Shown here piece after piece: positions 15,059 through 23,012 of a DNA stretch of 28,373 nt. Within the stretch, counting starts at the first letter, position 1; each line of letters begins with the position of its first letter. A program made the position numbers and the translations under genes. The stretch lies in the NCBI GenBank assembly GCA_031292735.1, contig JARLGP010000075.1:1-28373 (forward strand), in the 5' to 3' direction. This stretch comes from Holophaga sp. (GTDB lineage: Bacteria; Acidobacteriota; Holophagae; Holophagales; Holophagaceae). The notes under the pieces are model-generated. The model was not told the DNA's origin. It did not search any database and was given only the letters and a program-made list of their open reading frames with translations.

Positions 15059-17137
15059 ATGAATCGAGGTGGTCGCGGCGCTCTTTCCGGCCAAGTATTC
15101 TTTTGCCTGCTGGTCGGTTCCCTTCATCCGCTGCCCGCCCATGCTTCCGGCCGGGGTGTCCGGCCGTCATCCACCGCCGCCAAACCGGCGCCCAAGGCCG
15201 GCTCCGTTTCCACCTCGACCCGGGATGCCCTGCGCGCCAAACTGGCGGCCAAGAAGGCCGCGTGCACCGGCACCGGCGTGCCCGCCAAGCAGGTGAACGG
15301 CTACCTGATCCAGGCCGGAGCCGATCTGCGCAAGGCCCGCCTGAGGGGGGCCGACCTGCGCCACTGCGTGCTGACCGGGGCGGACCTGCGGGGAGCCGAT
15401 CTGCGCGAGACCCGGCTGGACGGGGCGAAATGCCATGGGGCCAGGCTGGAGGGGGCGCGGTTGTATCTGGCCGACATCTCCCTGGCCGAAGGCCTCGACA
15501 CCACCGGAGCCCTGCCGCACCCCTTCTTCCTGGCCCAGGCCGACGATCCGGTGGGTTCCATGACCTTCCTGGCCACCGACGACGGGACCGGCCTGGAACC
15601 GGGCCTGCCCCGGAGCCTGGTGAGTACGCCGCGCCATGACCTGTTCTGGCTGGCGGGCACCGGCAACCACATCCGCCACGTCTACCCCACGGGATGCGCC
15701 TTCCAGGTGAGCGGGGAGGCGGATACCCGGCTGTTCGCCCTGGTCCGGGACGCCAAGGACCGGCTGTGGTCCTTTGGCGACCGGACCTTCGGCACCCTGT
15801 CGGTGGTCCATCTGGAACCCGGCGACGACCGGCACCACGTGACGTATTCCTCAAGGCCGTCCAAGTTCGTGGAGGTTCCCAGCAACGTCGTGGCCGCCAC
15901 CGACGGCTCGGTGTTCATCTCGCTGCCCGGCAGGACCTTCCGCGGCATCATGCAGGGCAGCAAGTTCCAGCTGGGCATGTCCTTCCACGACCCCGCCTGG
16001 GACCTCTCCCCCGCCGTCCGGATGGCCCAGAACCGCAGCGGTTCCCATCTCTTCTGCTACTCCCATGACCGCGACTTCATCCTGATCGTGCCCACGGAAG
16101 GGGGCCGGGCGAGCCGGGTGGACCTGCCCGGGGGCGCCGGCGCCCACCGGATGGCCATGGGGGCGGGAGACGAGATGTGGCTCACCCTGGCGGGGGCAAA
16201 CGGCATCTGTGCCCTGGATCTGGCCAAGGGCACGCTGGCCGTCCGCCCCTTCGAGCCGGGGCCGACGCCCCGGGAGGCCTTCGGCATCGCCCTGGGGCCG
16301 GACGGCACCCTGTGGTTCACCGAAAAGGCCGGGCGGATCGGCCGGATCAACCAGGATGGTTTCCTGAAGCCGTTCGATCTGGCCCCGGGGGACCATCCGG
16401 AAGAGATCCTGGCCTCCCACGACGGCCGGATGTTCTTCACCCTGGAAGGCCAGCAGCGCATCGGCGCGATCCGGGCGGTGTCCCACGTCCCGAAGGAGAC
16501 CAAGGAGGGCAAGGAGGGCAAGGAGGGCAAGGGCGAGGCCGAGGAGACCGGCGCCGAACGGGCGGCGGACTCCTGGGATGTCCCGGTGTTCAGGCCCCGG
16601 GAGGTGCGCCGGGCCGAGCTCAAGGACGAACAGCGCCGGGAGCTGCACTTGCAGAGGATGCTGCGCGCCGAGAGCCGTCCCGTCGTCCCGGTGGAGCCGC
16701 CGAAGCCGCCCAAGCTGGCGATGCCGGTGACCGAGCTCAAGGAGGTGCCTGCTCCCGTCCCCAGCCCGGCCGTCCGGAAGCTGGAGGCCATGGACATGCT
16801 GCTCACCCCGGAGGCCGTCGCCGCCATCCTGCGCAAGCACGGCAGCGGCGGGATGGCCGGCAAGAGCCGGTTCGCCGCCGAGCACAGCACCCCGGAAGGC
16901 CTGGAAAAGCTGCTGGCCGAGTGCCTGGCGGAGACCGAAGTGGGCCGCATCCTGGATTACGGCCCCACCTTCGAGCGCAACGGCGAAGCCGTCACCTTCT
17001 GCGGCCGGAAGCAGGTGGGCAGGCTCCAGGACGGCACCCCGGCCCACCGGTTCAAGGTGGTGACCCGGTGGTGCCGTGACGCGGGGGGCCACTACCAGGA
17101 GGTGACCAACGCCTATCCCATCTGGGGCAGCCGGTAG
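15059..17137 (+). CDS. Secreted pentapeptide-repeat/beta-propeller protein with toxin-like C-terminal domain
   Basis: A 692-residue exported multidomain protein. A signal peptide (about 1-30) ends near AHAS. Residues about 80-142 hold pentapeptide repeats of the A-D/N-L-R type (GADLRKARLRGADLR). Residues about 150-475 form repeated beta blades resembling NHL/virginiamycin-B-lyase propellers (GIALGPDGTLWFTEKAGRIG). A Lys/Glu/Gly linker (about 478-500) and a Pro-rich stretch (540-572) follow. The last ~105 residues (about 588-692) form a compact domain with RKHGSGGMAGKSRF, a GLEKLLAECLAE helix, KQVGRLQDGTPAHRFKV and EVTNAYPI, a layout that recalls BECR-type RNase toxin domains. No immunity gene is evident immediately downstream. 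The start at 15059 rests on GGGGAGG and the signal peptide. Domain calls are by eye. Confidence 0.7.
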   Translation: MNRGGRGALSGQVFFCLLVGSLHPLPAHASGRGVRPSSTAAKPAPKAGSVSTSTRDALRAKLAAKKAACTGTGVPAKQVNGYLIQAGADLRKARLRGADLRHCVLTGADLRGADLRETRLDGAKCHGARLEGARLYLADISLAEGLDTTGALPHPFFLAQADDPVGSMTFLATDDGTGLEPGLPRSLVSTPRHDLFWLAGTGNHIRHVYPTGCAFQVSGEADTRLFALVRDAKDRLWSFGDRTFGTLSVVHLEPGDDRHHVTYSSRPSKFVEVPSNVVAATDGSVFISLPGRTFRGIMQGSKFQLGMSFHDPAWDLSPAVRMAQNRSGSHLFCYSHDRDFILIVPTEGGRASRVDLPGGAGAHRMAMGAGDEMWLTLAGANGICALDLAKGTLAVRPFEPGPTPREAFGIALGPDGTLWFTEKAGRIGRINQDGFLKPFDLAPGDHPEEILASHDGRMFFTLEGQQRIGAIRAVSHVPKETKEGKEGKEGKGEAEETGAERAADSWDVPVFRPREVRRAELKDEQRRELHLQRMLRAESRPVVPVEPPKPPKLAMPVTELKEVPAPVPSPAVRKLEAMDMLLTPEAVAAILRKHGSGGMAGKSRFAAEHSTPEGLEKLLAECLAETEVGRILDYGPTFERNGEAVTFCGRKQVGRLQDGTPAHRFKVVTRWCRDAGGHYQEVTNAYPIWGSR
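16502..16528 (+). repeat. Three 9-bp tandem repeats in the coding linker
   Basis: AAGGAGGGC is repeated three times without change, encoding KEG units in the charged linker between the propeller and the C-terminal domain. Such short in-frame repeats can change copy number by slippage without breaking the frame, altering linker length. Confidence 0.8.
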
Positions 17138-17386
17138 ATCGATTCTAAAATGACATTGCCTACAGGTTCCAATCATCAGCCGTGCCAGACCTGCTTTCTT
17201 TTAGCGCCACCTGAATACGACCTGGTCGGCATTGAGGTCCTGGACGTAGGTTCTCAGGCTGCGGGACCATGGTTGCGGAGTGGCGGCCCTTGTCCCCGGC
17301 GCAAATGCCCATTGACCCCGCTGGCGAAGTGATCGACTGTGGGAGCAGATCCTAAAAAATGCCCAGGTGGACAAGGAGGCTCGGCC
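17138..17386. other. Intergenic region before the MEDS gene
   Basis: This 249-nt spacer follows the propeller gene and precedes the MEDS gene. No terminator or promoter stood out. On the minus strand a short frame ending at 17201 reads SLRTYVQDLNADQVVFRWR, faintly like the C-terminal end of IS630-type transposases; it may be a relic or chance. A good AAGGAGG ribosome site occurs 7 nt before the MEDS start. Confidence 0.3.
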
Positions 17387-17992
17387 ATGACAGCGGAACC
17401 CAGGTCGGTGCGGCTCGGTTTTGCCGAAGGGTCCTTTCCTGAAGGCACGCACATCTGCCAGATCTTCAGCGACGACCAGGAACGCGATGCGGCCCTGACG
17501 GCCTTCCTGCTGGCCGGGCTGGAGGACGGTGCCCGCGTGGCCTGCTTCTCGGAGAAGGTGCATGCCTCGGCCCTGCAGGCCGCCATGAAGGGCCAGGACC
17601 TGGACGCCCTGCAGGCGGACGGCAGCCTCACCCTGGCCGGCACCCGGGATGTCTATTTCGCCGAAGGGCGCTTCGATCCCGACCGGATGCTGGAGATGCT
17701 CACCCGGTTCTACGTGGATTCCCGGAAGGCGGGCCGTGCCTCCCGGGTGATCGGGGAGATGAGTCCCGACGTCTGCGGCATCGCGGGGGGCGACCGCCTG
17801 ATGGAATACGAATGCCGGGTGAGCCTCCTGCTCCAGGAAAAACCGTTGACCGCCGTCTGCCAGTACGAGGCCGGGGCCTTCGACGGCGCCACCATCATGG
17901 ACGTGCTGAAGGTCCACCCCATGATGGTGGTGCGCGGCAGGGTCGTCCGTAACCCCTTCTTCATCTCCCCCACCGAATACCTGTCCAGGTAG
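17387..17992 (+). CDS. MEDS-domain (DcmR-like sensory) protein
   Basis: A 201-residue soluble protein that resembles the MEDS domain (methanogen/methylotroph DcmR sensory domain) over its full length: THICQIFSDDQERDAALTAF near the N terminus, GARVACFSEKV in the next strand, a central SRVIGEMS, TAVCQYEAGAFDG, and the typical ending NPFFISPTEYL. MEDS proteins have a RecA/KaiC-like fold that has lost nucleotide-binding motifs, and act as sensory modules, often beside histidine kinases. Here it stands alone, with the hybrid kinase starting 2 nt after its stop, so the two are almost certainly co-expressed and may form one signalling unit. The ATG has AAGGAGG 7 nt upstream. Ligand unknown. Confidence 0.8.
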   Translation: MTAEPRSVRLGFAEGSFPEGTHICQIFSDDQERDAALTAFLLAGLEDGARVACFSEKVHASALQAAMKGQDLDALQADGSLTLAGTRDVYFAEGRFDPDRMLEMLTRFYVDSRKAGRASRVIGEMSPDVCGIAGGDRLMEYECRVSLLLQEKPLTAVCQYEAGAFDGATIMDVLKVHPMMVVRGRVVRNPFFISPTEYLSR

Positions 17993-17994
17993 GG

Positions 17995-19863
17995 ATGGTC
18001 ATGATGGCGCAAGCCGTTGACGCGAAGGTGCTTGGCCAGATCCTCCTGGTGGAAAGCCTCGTGGCCCGTCTGCCGAACAAGGCTTCCATGTTCCAGTTCG
18101 TCGCCCGGGGTCTGGAAGAGGTGCCGGGGGTCGGCAGGATCTGGTTCCAGGAGACGCCTGTGGCGGCCGTTCCGGGCACCCGGAGCTTCGAGATCCGCCA
18201 CGACAGCGACGTCCACGCCGTCCTGAACTTCGAAGTGCTGGATGAGGCCAGCTTCGCCATTCACGAGCCGTACCTCCAGAACCTGGCCTTCATGCTCGGC
18301 CTGGTCCTGGACGAGCGTATCCAGCGGGAGAGGAACCAGCACTACAGCGCGGAGCTTGAAGCCCTGGTGGAGGCCCGCACCCAGGCCCTGGCGGCCAGTG
18401 AATCCCGGGCGCGCTCCATGCTGCGCGGGGCCCTGGACGGGGTGCTGCTGGTGGATGCCGACGGCCACCTGCTGGAACTCAATGATGCGGCCTGCTCCAT
18501 GCTCGGGTATCGCAGGGACGAACTGCTCGCCATGCGCCTGGACGAGATCCAGGCGACGGGCGGCACGGAGGCGTTCCAGGCCCACCTGGCCCGGGTGAGG
18601 GAGAAGGGCCACGACCTGTCCGAGGCACAGCATCGCCGCAAGGATGGGACCGGAATCGACGCGGAGGTCTCCGCCACGTTCCTGGAGGAGCAGAACCAGT
18701 TCGTGGTCTTCATCCGGGATGTCACCGAACGCAAGCGGGCGGCCGAGGAGAACGCCCGGCTGCAGGCCCAGCTTCAGCAGGCGCAAAAGATGGAAAGCCT
18801 CGGCACCCTGTCCGGAGGCATCGCCCACGACATGAACAACGTGCTTGGGGCCATTCTCGGGCTGGCTTCGGCCAACGTCGAGGTCCAGCCCAAGGGGAGC
18901 CCCGCCCACCGCGCTTTCGAGACCATCGCCACGGCGGCGACCCGCGGCGGGGAGATGGTGCGCCGGCTGCTGGCCTTCGCGCACCACGGCCCCACCCAGG
19001 AACAGGTGCTGGATGCCAATGCCCTCCTGCAGGAAGAGGTCCGCCTTCTGGAACGCACCACCCTGGCCAAGGTGGACCTGGTGATGGACCTGGAGCCCGG
19101 GCTGCATGCCTTGCGCGGGGACGCCGGCGCGTTGAGCCACGCCCTGATGAACCTTTGCGTCAATGCCGTGGACGCCATGCCGGAACAAGGCCGGCTGACC
19201 CTCCGGACCCGCAACCTGGATCCGGGCTGGGTTGCCATCGAGGTGGAAGACACCGGCACCGGGATGTCCAGGGAGGTCCTGGACCGGGCCATGGACCCCT
19301 TCTTCACCACCAAGGGCGTGGGCCAGGGAACCGGGCTGGGGCTGTCCATGGTCTACAGCACCGTGAAGGCCCACCACGGGCAGATCGAGATCCACAGCCA
19401 GCCGGGTTGCGGCACCCGGGTCAGGCTGCGGTTCCCGGCCTGCGGGGACGGGCCTTGCCTGCCGGAAGCCGAAGCCGAGCCCCGCCCGGCGGCCTCCCCG
19501 GCGGCGTTGAAAACGCTTCTGGTGGATGACGACGAACTGGTCCAGAGCTCCGTGGAGGCGATGCTCGAGGCCCTGGGGCACGCCGTCGCCGTGAGCTCCA
19601 GCGGCGAGGAGGCGCTGGCCAGGATCGAATCCGGGTTCACTCCCGACCTGGTGATCCTTGACCTGAACATGCCCGGCCTCGGGGGGAGCGCCACCTTGTG
19701 CCGGATTCACGCCCTGCTCCCGGAAGTGCCGGTCCTGCTTTCCACCGGGCGGGTGGACCAGACCGCCCTGAATCTGGCCACCGCCGACCCGTTCGTCATC
19801 CTGCTGCCCAAGCCCTACACGTTCCAGGAGTTCAAGCAATGCCTGGGGCAGTTCGGGCGCTGA
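17995..19863 (+). CDS. Hybrid histidine kinase: N-terminal domain, PAS, HisKA, HATPase, receiver
   Basis: A 622-residue cytoplasmic hybrid kinase without membrane helices. Residues 1-110 form an uncharacterised, possibly GAF-like sensor region, then a coiled-coil (about 108-140) and a PAS domain (about 140-248, ending FIRDVTERKRA). The HisKA domain has H278 in GGIAHDMNN. The ATPase domain has LMNLCVNAVDAMP, VEDTGTGM and GTGLGLSMV. A C-terminal receiver (about 505-620) has D511-D513, the acceptor D556 in LDLNMPG and K606 in PKPY. The layout suits phosphorelay or self-regulation. Start: ATG at 17995, with alternatives at 18001 and 18004, all just after the MEDS stop, so translation is coupled. 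Its stop lies 11 nt from the convergent thiolase stop. The output protein is not in view. Confidence 0.88.
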   Translation: MVMMAQAVDAKVLGQILLVESLVARLPNKASMFQFVARGLEEVPGVGRIWFQETPVAAVPGTRSFEIRHDSDVHAVLNFEVLDEASFAIHEPYLQNLAFMLGLVLDERIQRERNQHYSAELEALVEARTQALAASESRARSMLRGALDGVLLVDADGHLLELNDAACSMLGYRRDELLAMRLDEIQATGGTEAFQAHLARVREKGHDLSEAQHRRKDGTGIDAEVSATFLEEQNQFVVFIRDVTERKRAAEENARLQAQLQQAQKMESLGTLSGGIAHDMNNVLGAILGLASANVEVQPKGSPAHRAFETIATAATRGGEMVRRLLAFAHHGPTQEQVLDANALLQEEVRLLERTTLAKVDLVMDLEPGLHALRGDAGALSHALMNLCVNAVDAMPEQGRLTLRTRNLDPGWVAIEVEDTGTGMSREVLDRAMDPFFTTKGVGQGTGLGLSMVYSTVKAHHGQIEIHSQPGCGTRVRLRFPACGDGPCLPEAEAEPRPAASPAALKTLLVDDDELVQSSVEAMLEALGHAVAVSSSGEEALARIESGFTPDLVILDLNMPGLGGSATLCRIHALLPEVPVLLSTGRVDQTALNLATADPFVILLPKPYTFQEFKQCLGQFGR

Positions 19864-19878
19864 CGGGGCCAGCGTCAG
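19860..19878. repeat. Inverted repeat joining two convergent stop codons
   Basis: CTGACG (19860-19865) and CGTCAG (19873-19878) form a 6-bp stem with a 7-nt loop. Each arm contains a TGA stop, one for the hybrid kinase and one for the thiolase. It has no T-run and is short, so it is at best a weak terminator. Confidence 0.35.
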
Positions 19879-21107
19879 GCCTTCAGCACCAGCGAGACCA
19901 CCGTCTTGTCGTCGCCGCCCATGGACACCAGGATCCCGTGCTCCCGGGCCAGCGGCACCTGGTAGGCCCCGGCCCGGCCGGTGAACTGGCGCCAGAGGTC
20001 CACCGCCATGCGCACCCCGCTGGCGCCGGTGGGGTGGCCGTAGCCCATCAGCCCGCCGCCGGTGTTGGTGGGGAACCGGCCGCCGCGCTCGGTGGCGCCG
20101 GCCAGCACCAGCCCGGCGCCGCCGCCCGCGGGGGCCAGGCCCAGGGCCTCCACCGACAGCAGCCCGGAAATGGTGAAGCAGTCGTGCACTTCGAAGATGC
20201 CGGCGTCCTCCGGCCGGATGCCGGCCATGTCCCGGGCCCGGGCCGTGGCCACGCGGCAGGTGGTCAGCTCGGTGAGGTCGGGCGGCGGGGCGGTGAGGTT
20301 GGCCGCCGCCACGCCCAGGCCGGCCACCTCCACCGCGTCCCGGCGGGCCAGCCCCAGGCGCCGCAGGCCCTCCGCCGAGGCGACCAGGATGGCGGCGGCG
20401 CCGTCGGAGACCTTGGAACAGTCGGCCAGGTTCAGGTGCTCCACGAAGCTGTCGGGCTTGGGCGGGATCCGGCCCTGGGCCAGCAGGTCCGGCACCCGGT
20501 TGTGGTATTCCTGGGCCTCGGGGTTGAGCCGGGCGTTCTCCACGGCGATCTGGAACCAGCGGGCCATGGCCTCCCGGGCCAGGGCCGGGCCGATGCGGGC
20601 GGCGTAGGCGCCGGCCCGGTCGGAGAACCGGCCCGGGAAGAAGAAGGCCGGCCCGGCCTTGCGCTCGCCCTCGTAGTAGCCGGCCCCGGCCAGGTAGTCG
20701 GCGCCGTACAGGGCCTTCACCGTGTTCTGCACCTCCACCCCCATCACCAGCACCACCTCGGCCAGGCCGCTGAGCACGCTCCGGACGCCCGAGGCCAGGG
20801 CCAGCCCGCCGGAGGCGCAGGCGCCTTCCACCCGCATGGCCGGCTTGTATTCCAGCGTCGGGTGGACGATGGTCATGAGGGAACCCAGGTGGCCCTGGCG
20901 GTTGAACCGGGCGGCCATGAAGTTGCCGATGACCCCCTCGTCGATCAGCCCGGGGTCGCCGATCTGGGCCAGGGTGGCCCGGCCGGCTTCCTGGATGTAG
21001 TGGGTGAGCCCCGGGCGGGCGGTGCGCGGGCTGAACTCGGCGCGGCCGGGGCCCAGGCTGACGGTGTAGGCGCCCGCGGCGAGAAAGACGGGTTTGGCCA
21101 GGGCCAT
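19875..21107 (-). CDS. Thiolase (SCP2-type acetyl-CoA acyltransferase)
   Basis: A 410-residue thiolase-fold enzyme. C97 in EGACASGGLAL is the acyl-accepting cysteine, H309 lies in HDCFT, and GYGHPTGASG (about 355-364, H358) is the second conserved histidine loop. The HDCF and GHPTGASG spellings fit the SCP2/SCP-x thiolase branch rather than the FadA/PhaA branch. The usual C-terminal CxGGG cysteine is replaced by SMGGDD. It would cleave a 3-ketoacyl-CoA, possibly 2-methyl-branched, to acetyl-CoA plus a shorter acyl-CoA. It is the last gene of the seven-gene operon, starting 10 nt after the hydroxyacyl-CoA dehydrogenase stop. No separate OB-fold (DUF35) partner gene is next to it. Confidence 0.85.
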   Translation of the reverse strand: MALAKPVFLAAGAYTVSLGPGRAEFSPRTARPGLTHYIQEAGRATLAQIGDPGLIDEGVIGNFMAARFNRQGHLGSLMTIVHPTLEYKPAMRVEGACASGGLALASGVRSVLSGLAEVVLVMGVEVQNTVKALYGADYLAGAGYYEGERKAGPAFFFPGRFSDRAGAYAARIGPALAREAMARWFQIAVENARLNPEAQEYHNRVPDLLAQGRIPPKPDSFVEHLNLADCSKVSDGAAAILVASAEGLRRLGLARRDAVEVAGLGVAAANLTAPPPDLTELTTCRVATARARDMAGIRPEDAGIFEVHDCFTISGLLSVEALGLAPAGGGAGLVLAGATERGGRFPTNTGGGLMGYGHPTGASGVRMAVDLWRQFTGRAGAYQVPLAREHGILVSMGGDDKTVVSLVLKA

Positions 21108-21117
21108 GGGGCACTCC

Positions 21118-22446
21118 CTACAGGTAGTCGGTGATCGGGCCGTAGAGGTGGAAGAAGCCCAGCTTCAGGACATCGTTCACATCCTCGGCCCGCTGGGCCA
21201 CGCCGGACCGGACCAGCTCGAGCCCGGTGGCCCGGCTGGCCCGGAAGTGCTCCCGGGCCATGGCCGCCCCCGGGGTGTCCAGGGTGCGGATGGCCTGGAA
21301 CCAGGCCGCCAGCTTGGCCTCGGCGTCCGGGTCCTTCCGCAGGGCCTTCCAGGACAGGGCGGGCTCCGGCGGCGGGCCCAGATGGGCGGCGGCCGCCTGG
21401 GCCCAGGGCTGGTCCAGGCCCTGGTAGCTCCCGGTGGCCGGGTCGAACACCGCCACCGGCCGGCCCTGGCGGTAGTCCAGGAAGCCGGCCCGGGGCACCC
21501 CGCCGGGGCCCTGGCCGCCCTTGACCCCCATCTGGATCATGCGGTCGATGAGCTCGCTGTGCAGGTCCTCTCCCAGATGCTTGGCCATCACCCGGGCGAT
21601 CAGCTGGAACACATCGATGCCCACGTAGTCGATGAGCTGGAAGCTGCCCATGGGCCGCAGCAGGAGGTTCCGGGACACCTGGTCCACCATGAACAGCGCC
21701 GGCACGAAGCCGTGCTCCCGGCCCAGCCGCTCCGTCACCCGGATGGCGTAGAGCCCGTCGCGGATGAAGTGGCCGTTGCCGATGAAGCCGGCGATGTCGC
21801 TGGCGGGCACGGTGCGCTTGCGCAGCAGCCGGGCGATTTCCGGGGCCAGCCGGGCCAGCTCCGGGGCGCAGTCCCGGGGCTGGATCAGCTCCACCAGCTT
21901 CTGCACCGCGGGCGGGTTGTAGAAGTGGAAGCCGATCATCCGCCCCGCCAGGCCGCAGGCCTCGCTGAGCCCCTGGAGCGGGATGGACGAGGTGTTGCTG
22001 AGGAAGAAGGCCTCGGGCCGGCAGCGTCCGGCCAGGTCGCGGTAGATGGCCCGCTTGACCTCCTCGGTCTCGAAGGCCGCCTCGAACACCAGCAGGGAAT
22101 CCCGGGCCAGGTCCGGGCTGGTGCCGGTGCGCACCCGCAGCAGCACCTCGAACACGAAGGCCTGGACCATGTCCTGGTTGTCCACCAGGTCGGCCCGGTC
22201 CCGGAACAGGGCGCGCAGCCGGTTGATCTGCTTCTCGCCGTCCCTGCCGGCCTGCTCGCGCAGGTAGCGCAGCAGGGCCTGGAGCCCGTCGTCGCTCACG
22301 TCGATGAGGTTGAGGACGAAGTGGGCCTCCGGGTGTTCCAGGGCCCGGTAGCCCAGTTCCAGGGCCAGCAGCAGGGCGATGCCGCTGCCCATCTTGCCCG
22401 CGGCGCCCACCACCGCCACCTGCTGCATCCGGGTGTTCAGGTCCAT
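21118..22446 (-). CDS. 3-hydroxyacyl-CoA dehydrogenase family protein (enlarged)
   Basis: A 442-residue NAD-binding enzyme. The Rossmann motif GAAGKMG is at 14-20, and the catalytic set S153 in NTSS, H174 in GFHFYNPP, E186 in VELI and N224 in FIGNGHF is recognisable. Typical bacterial enzymes of this kind have about 285 residues. This one has an insertion of about 60 residues after the first Rossmann segment (about 55-115) and a longer C-terminal half with MGSFQLIDYVGIDVF. It would oxidise a 3-hydroxyacyl-CoA to the 3-keto form for the thiolase encoded 10 nt downstream. The start at 22446 has AGGAG 8 nt upstream. No crotonase domain is fused to it. Confidence 0.83.
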   Translation of the reverse strand: MDLNTRMQQVAVVGAAGKMGSGIALLLALELGYRALEHPEAHFVLNLIDVSDDGLQALLRYLREQAGRDGEKQINRLRALFRDRADLVDNQDMVQAFVFEVLLRVRTGTSPDLARDSLLVFEAAFETEEVKRAIYRDLAGRCRPEAFFLSNTSSIPLQGLSEACGLAGRMIGFHFYNPPAVQKLVELIQPRDCAPELARLAPEIARLLRKRTVPASDIAGFIGNGHFIRDGLYAIRVTERLGREHGFVPALFMVDQVSRNLLLRPMGSFQLIDYVGIDVFQLIARVMAKHLGEDLHSELIDRMIQMGVKGGQGPGGVPRAGFLDYRQGRPVAVFDPATGSYQGLDQPWAQAAAAHLGPPPEPALSWKALRKDPDAEAKLAAWFQAIRTLDTPGAAMAREHFRASRATGLELVRSGVAQRAEDVNDVLKLGFFHLYGPITDYL

Positions 22447-22469
22447 GGCATCGTCTCCTGGGGGCGGGT

Positions 22470-23000
22470 TCAGCTCTCGGTGAATTGGGGTTCCCAGGGC
22501 TCCACCACGCACAGGGGGTCGCCGCTGGCCACGGAGCTGCCGGTCCGGGCGGTCACGGAGCTGATGATCCCCTCGATGGGCGACTTGATCTCGTTCTCCA
22601 TCTTCATGGCCTCAAGGATAAGCAGGACCTGTCCGGCCGCCACCCGGTCCCCGGGCTGCACCAGCACCTGGCGCACGTTGCCGGCCATGGGCGACTTCAG
22701 GTCCTGGCGGCCGAAGGCGCCGCGGGACAGCTTCATGGCCAGTTTCTTCTTCTTCTCCTCCACCATCTCCACTTCGAAATGGTCGCCCTTGATCACCACC
22801 TGGTACAGGTCCGGTTCCGACTCGTCCACGTCCACTTCGTACGAGCGGCCGCCGATGATCAGGGACAGCAGGTTGGGCTGCGGCTCCAGGTAGTCCACGT
22901 CGTAGTCCTGGTCGCCCAGGGTCACCCGGAACCGGCCGGGGGCGGCCTGGGCCACCTTGACCCGGGAGCTCTTGCCTTGGTGGGACGCGATGTAGGCCAT
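22470..23000 (-). CDS. Biotin carboxyl carrier subunit of an acyl-CoA carboxylase
   Basis: A 176-residue protein. The last ~75 residues are a biotinyl domain with the lysine K133 in the EAMKMENEI motif, where biotin ligase attaches biotin. The first ~90 residues contain beta-rich segments (RFRVTLGDQDYDVDYLE, RSYEVDVDE, HFEVEMVEEKKKK) that resemble the BT linker domain which in propionyl-CoA carboxylase alpha chains joins the carboxylase halves. So this is the C-terminal third of a PCC-alpha chain made as a separate protein. The biotin carboxylase gene lies 12 nt upstream and the carboxyltransferase before it, completing the enzyme. Confidence 0.9.
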   Translation of the reverse strand: MAYIASHQGKSSRVKVAQAAPGRFRVTLGDQDYDVDYLEPQPNLLSLIIGGRSYEVDVDESEPDLYQVVIKGDHFEVEMVEEKKKKLAMKLSRGAFGRQDLKSPMAGNVRQVLVQPGDRVAAGQVLLILEAMKMENEIKSPIEGIISSVTARTGSSVASGDPLCVVEPWEPQFTES

Positions 23001-23012
23001 GGGATCCCCCGA

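Noticed and set aside
17201..17917. Minus-strand open frame opposite the MEDS gene
   Set aside because: Most of it is antisense to the MEDS domain, which is clearly the coding strand; only its last ~20 codons were worth a note as a possible transposase relic.
17710..21114. Very long minus-strand open frame (over 1100 codons) that runs antisense through the MEDS and hybrid kinase genes and in another frame through the thiolase
   Set aside because: High GC lowers stop frequency and leaves long open shadow frames. The translation is low-complexity (Gly, Arg, Pro, His, Gln) with no domain, while the opposite strand encodes intact signalling domains and the thiolase is in another frame.
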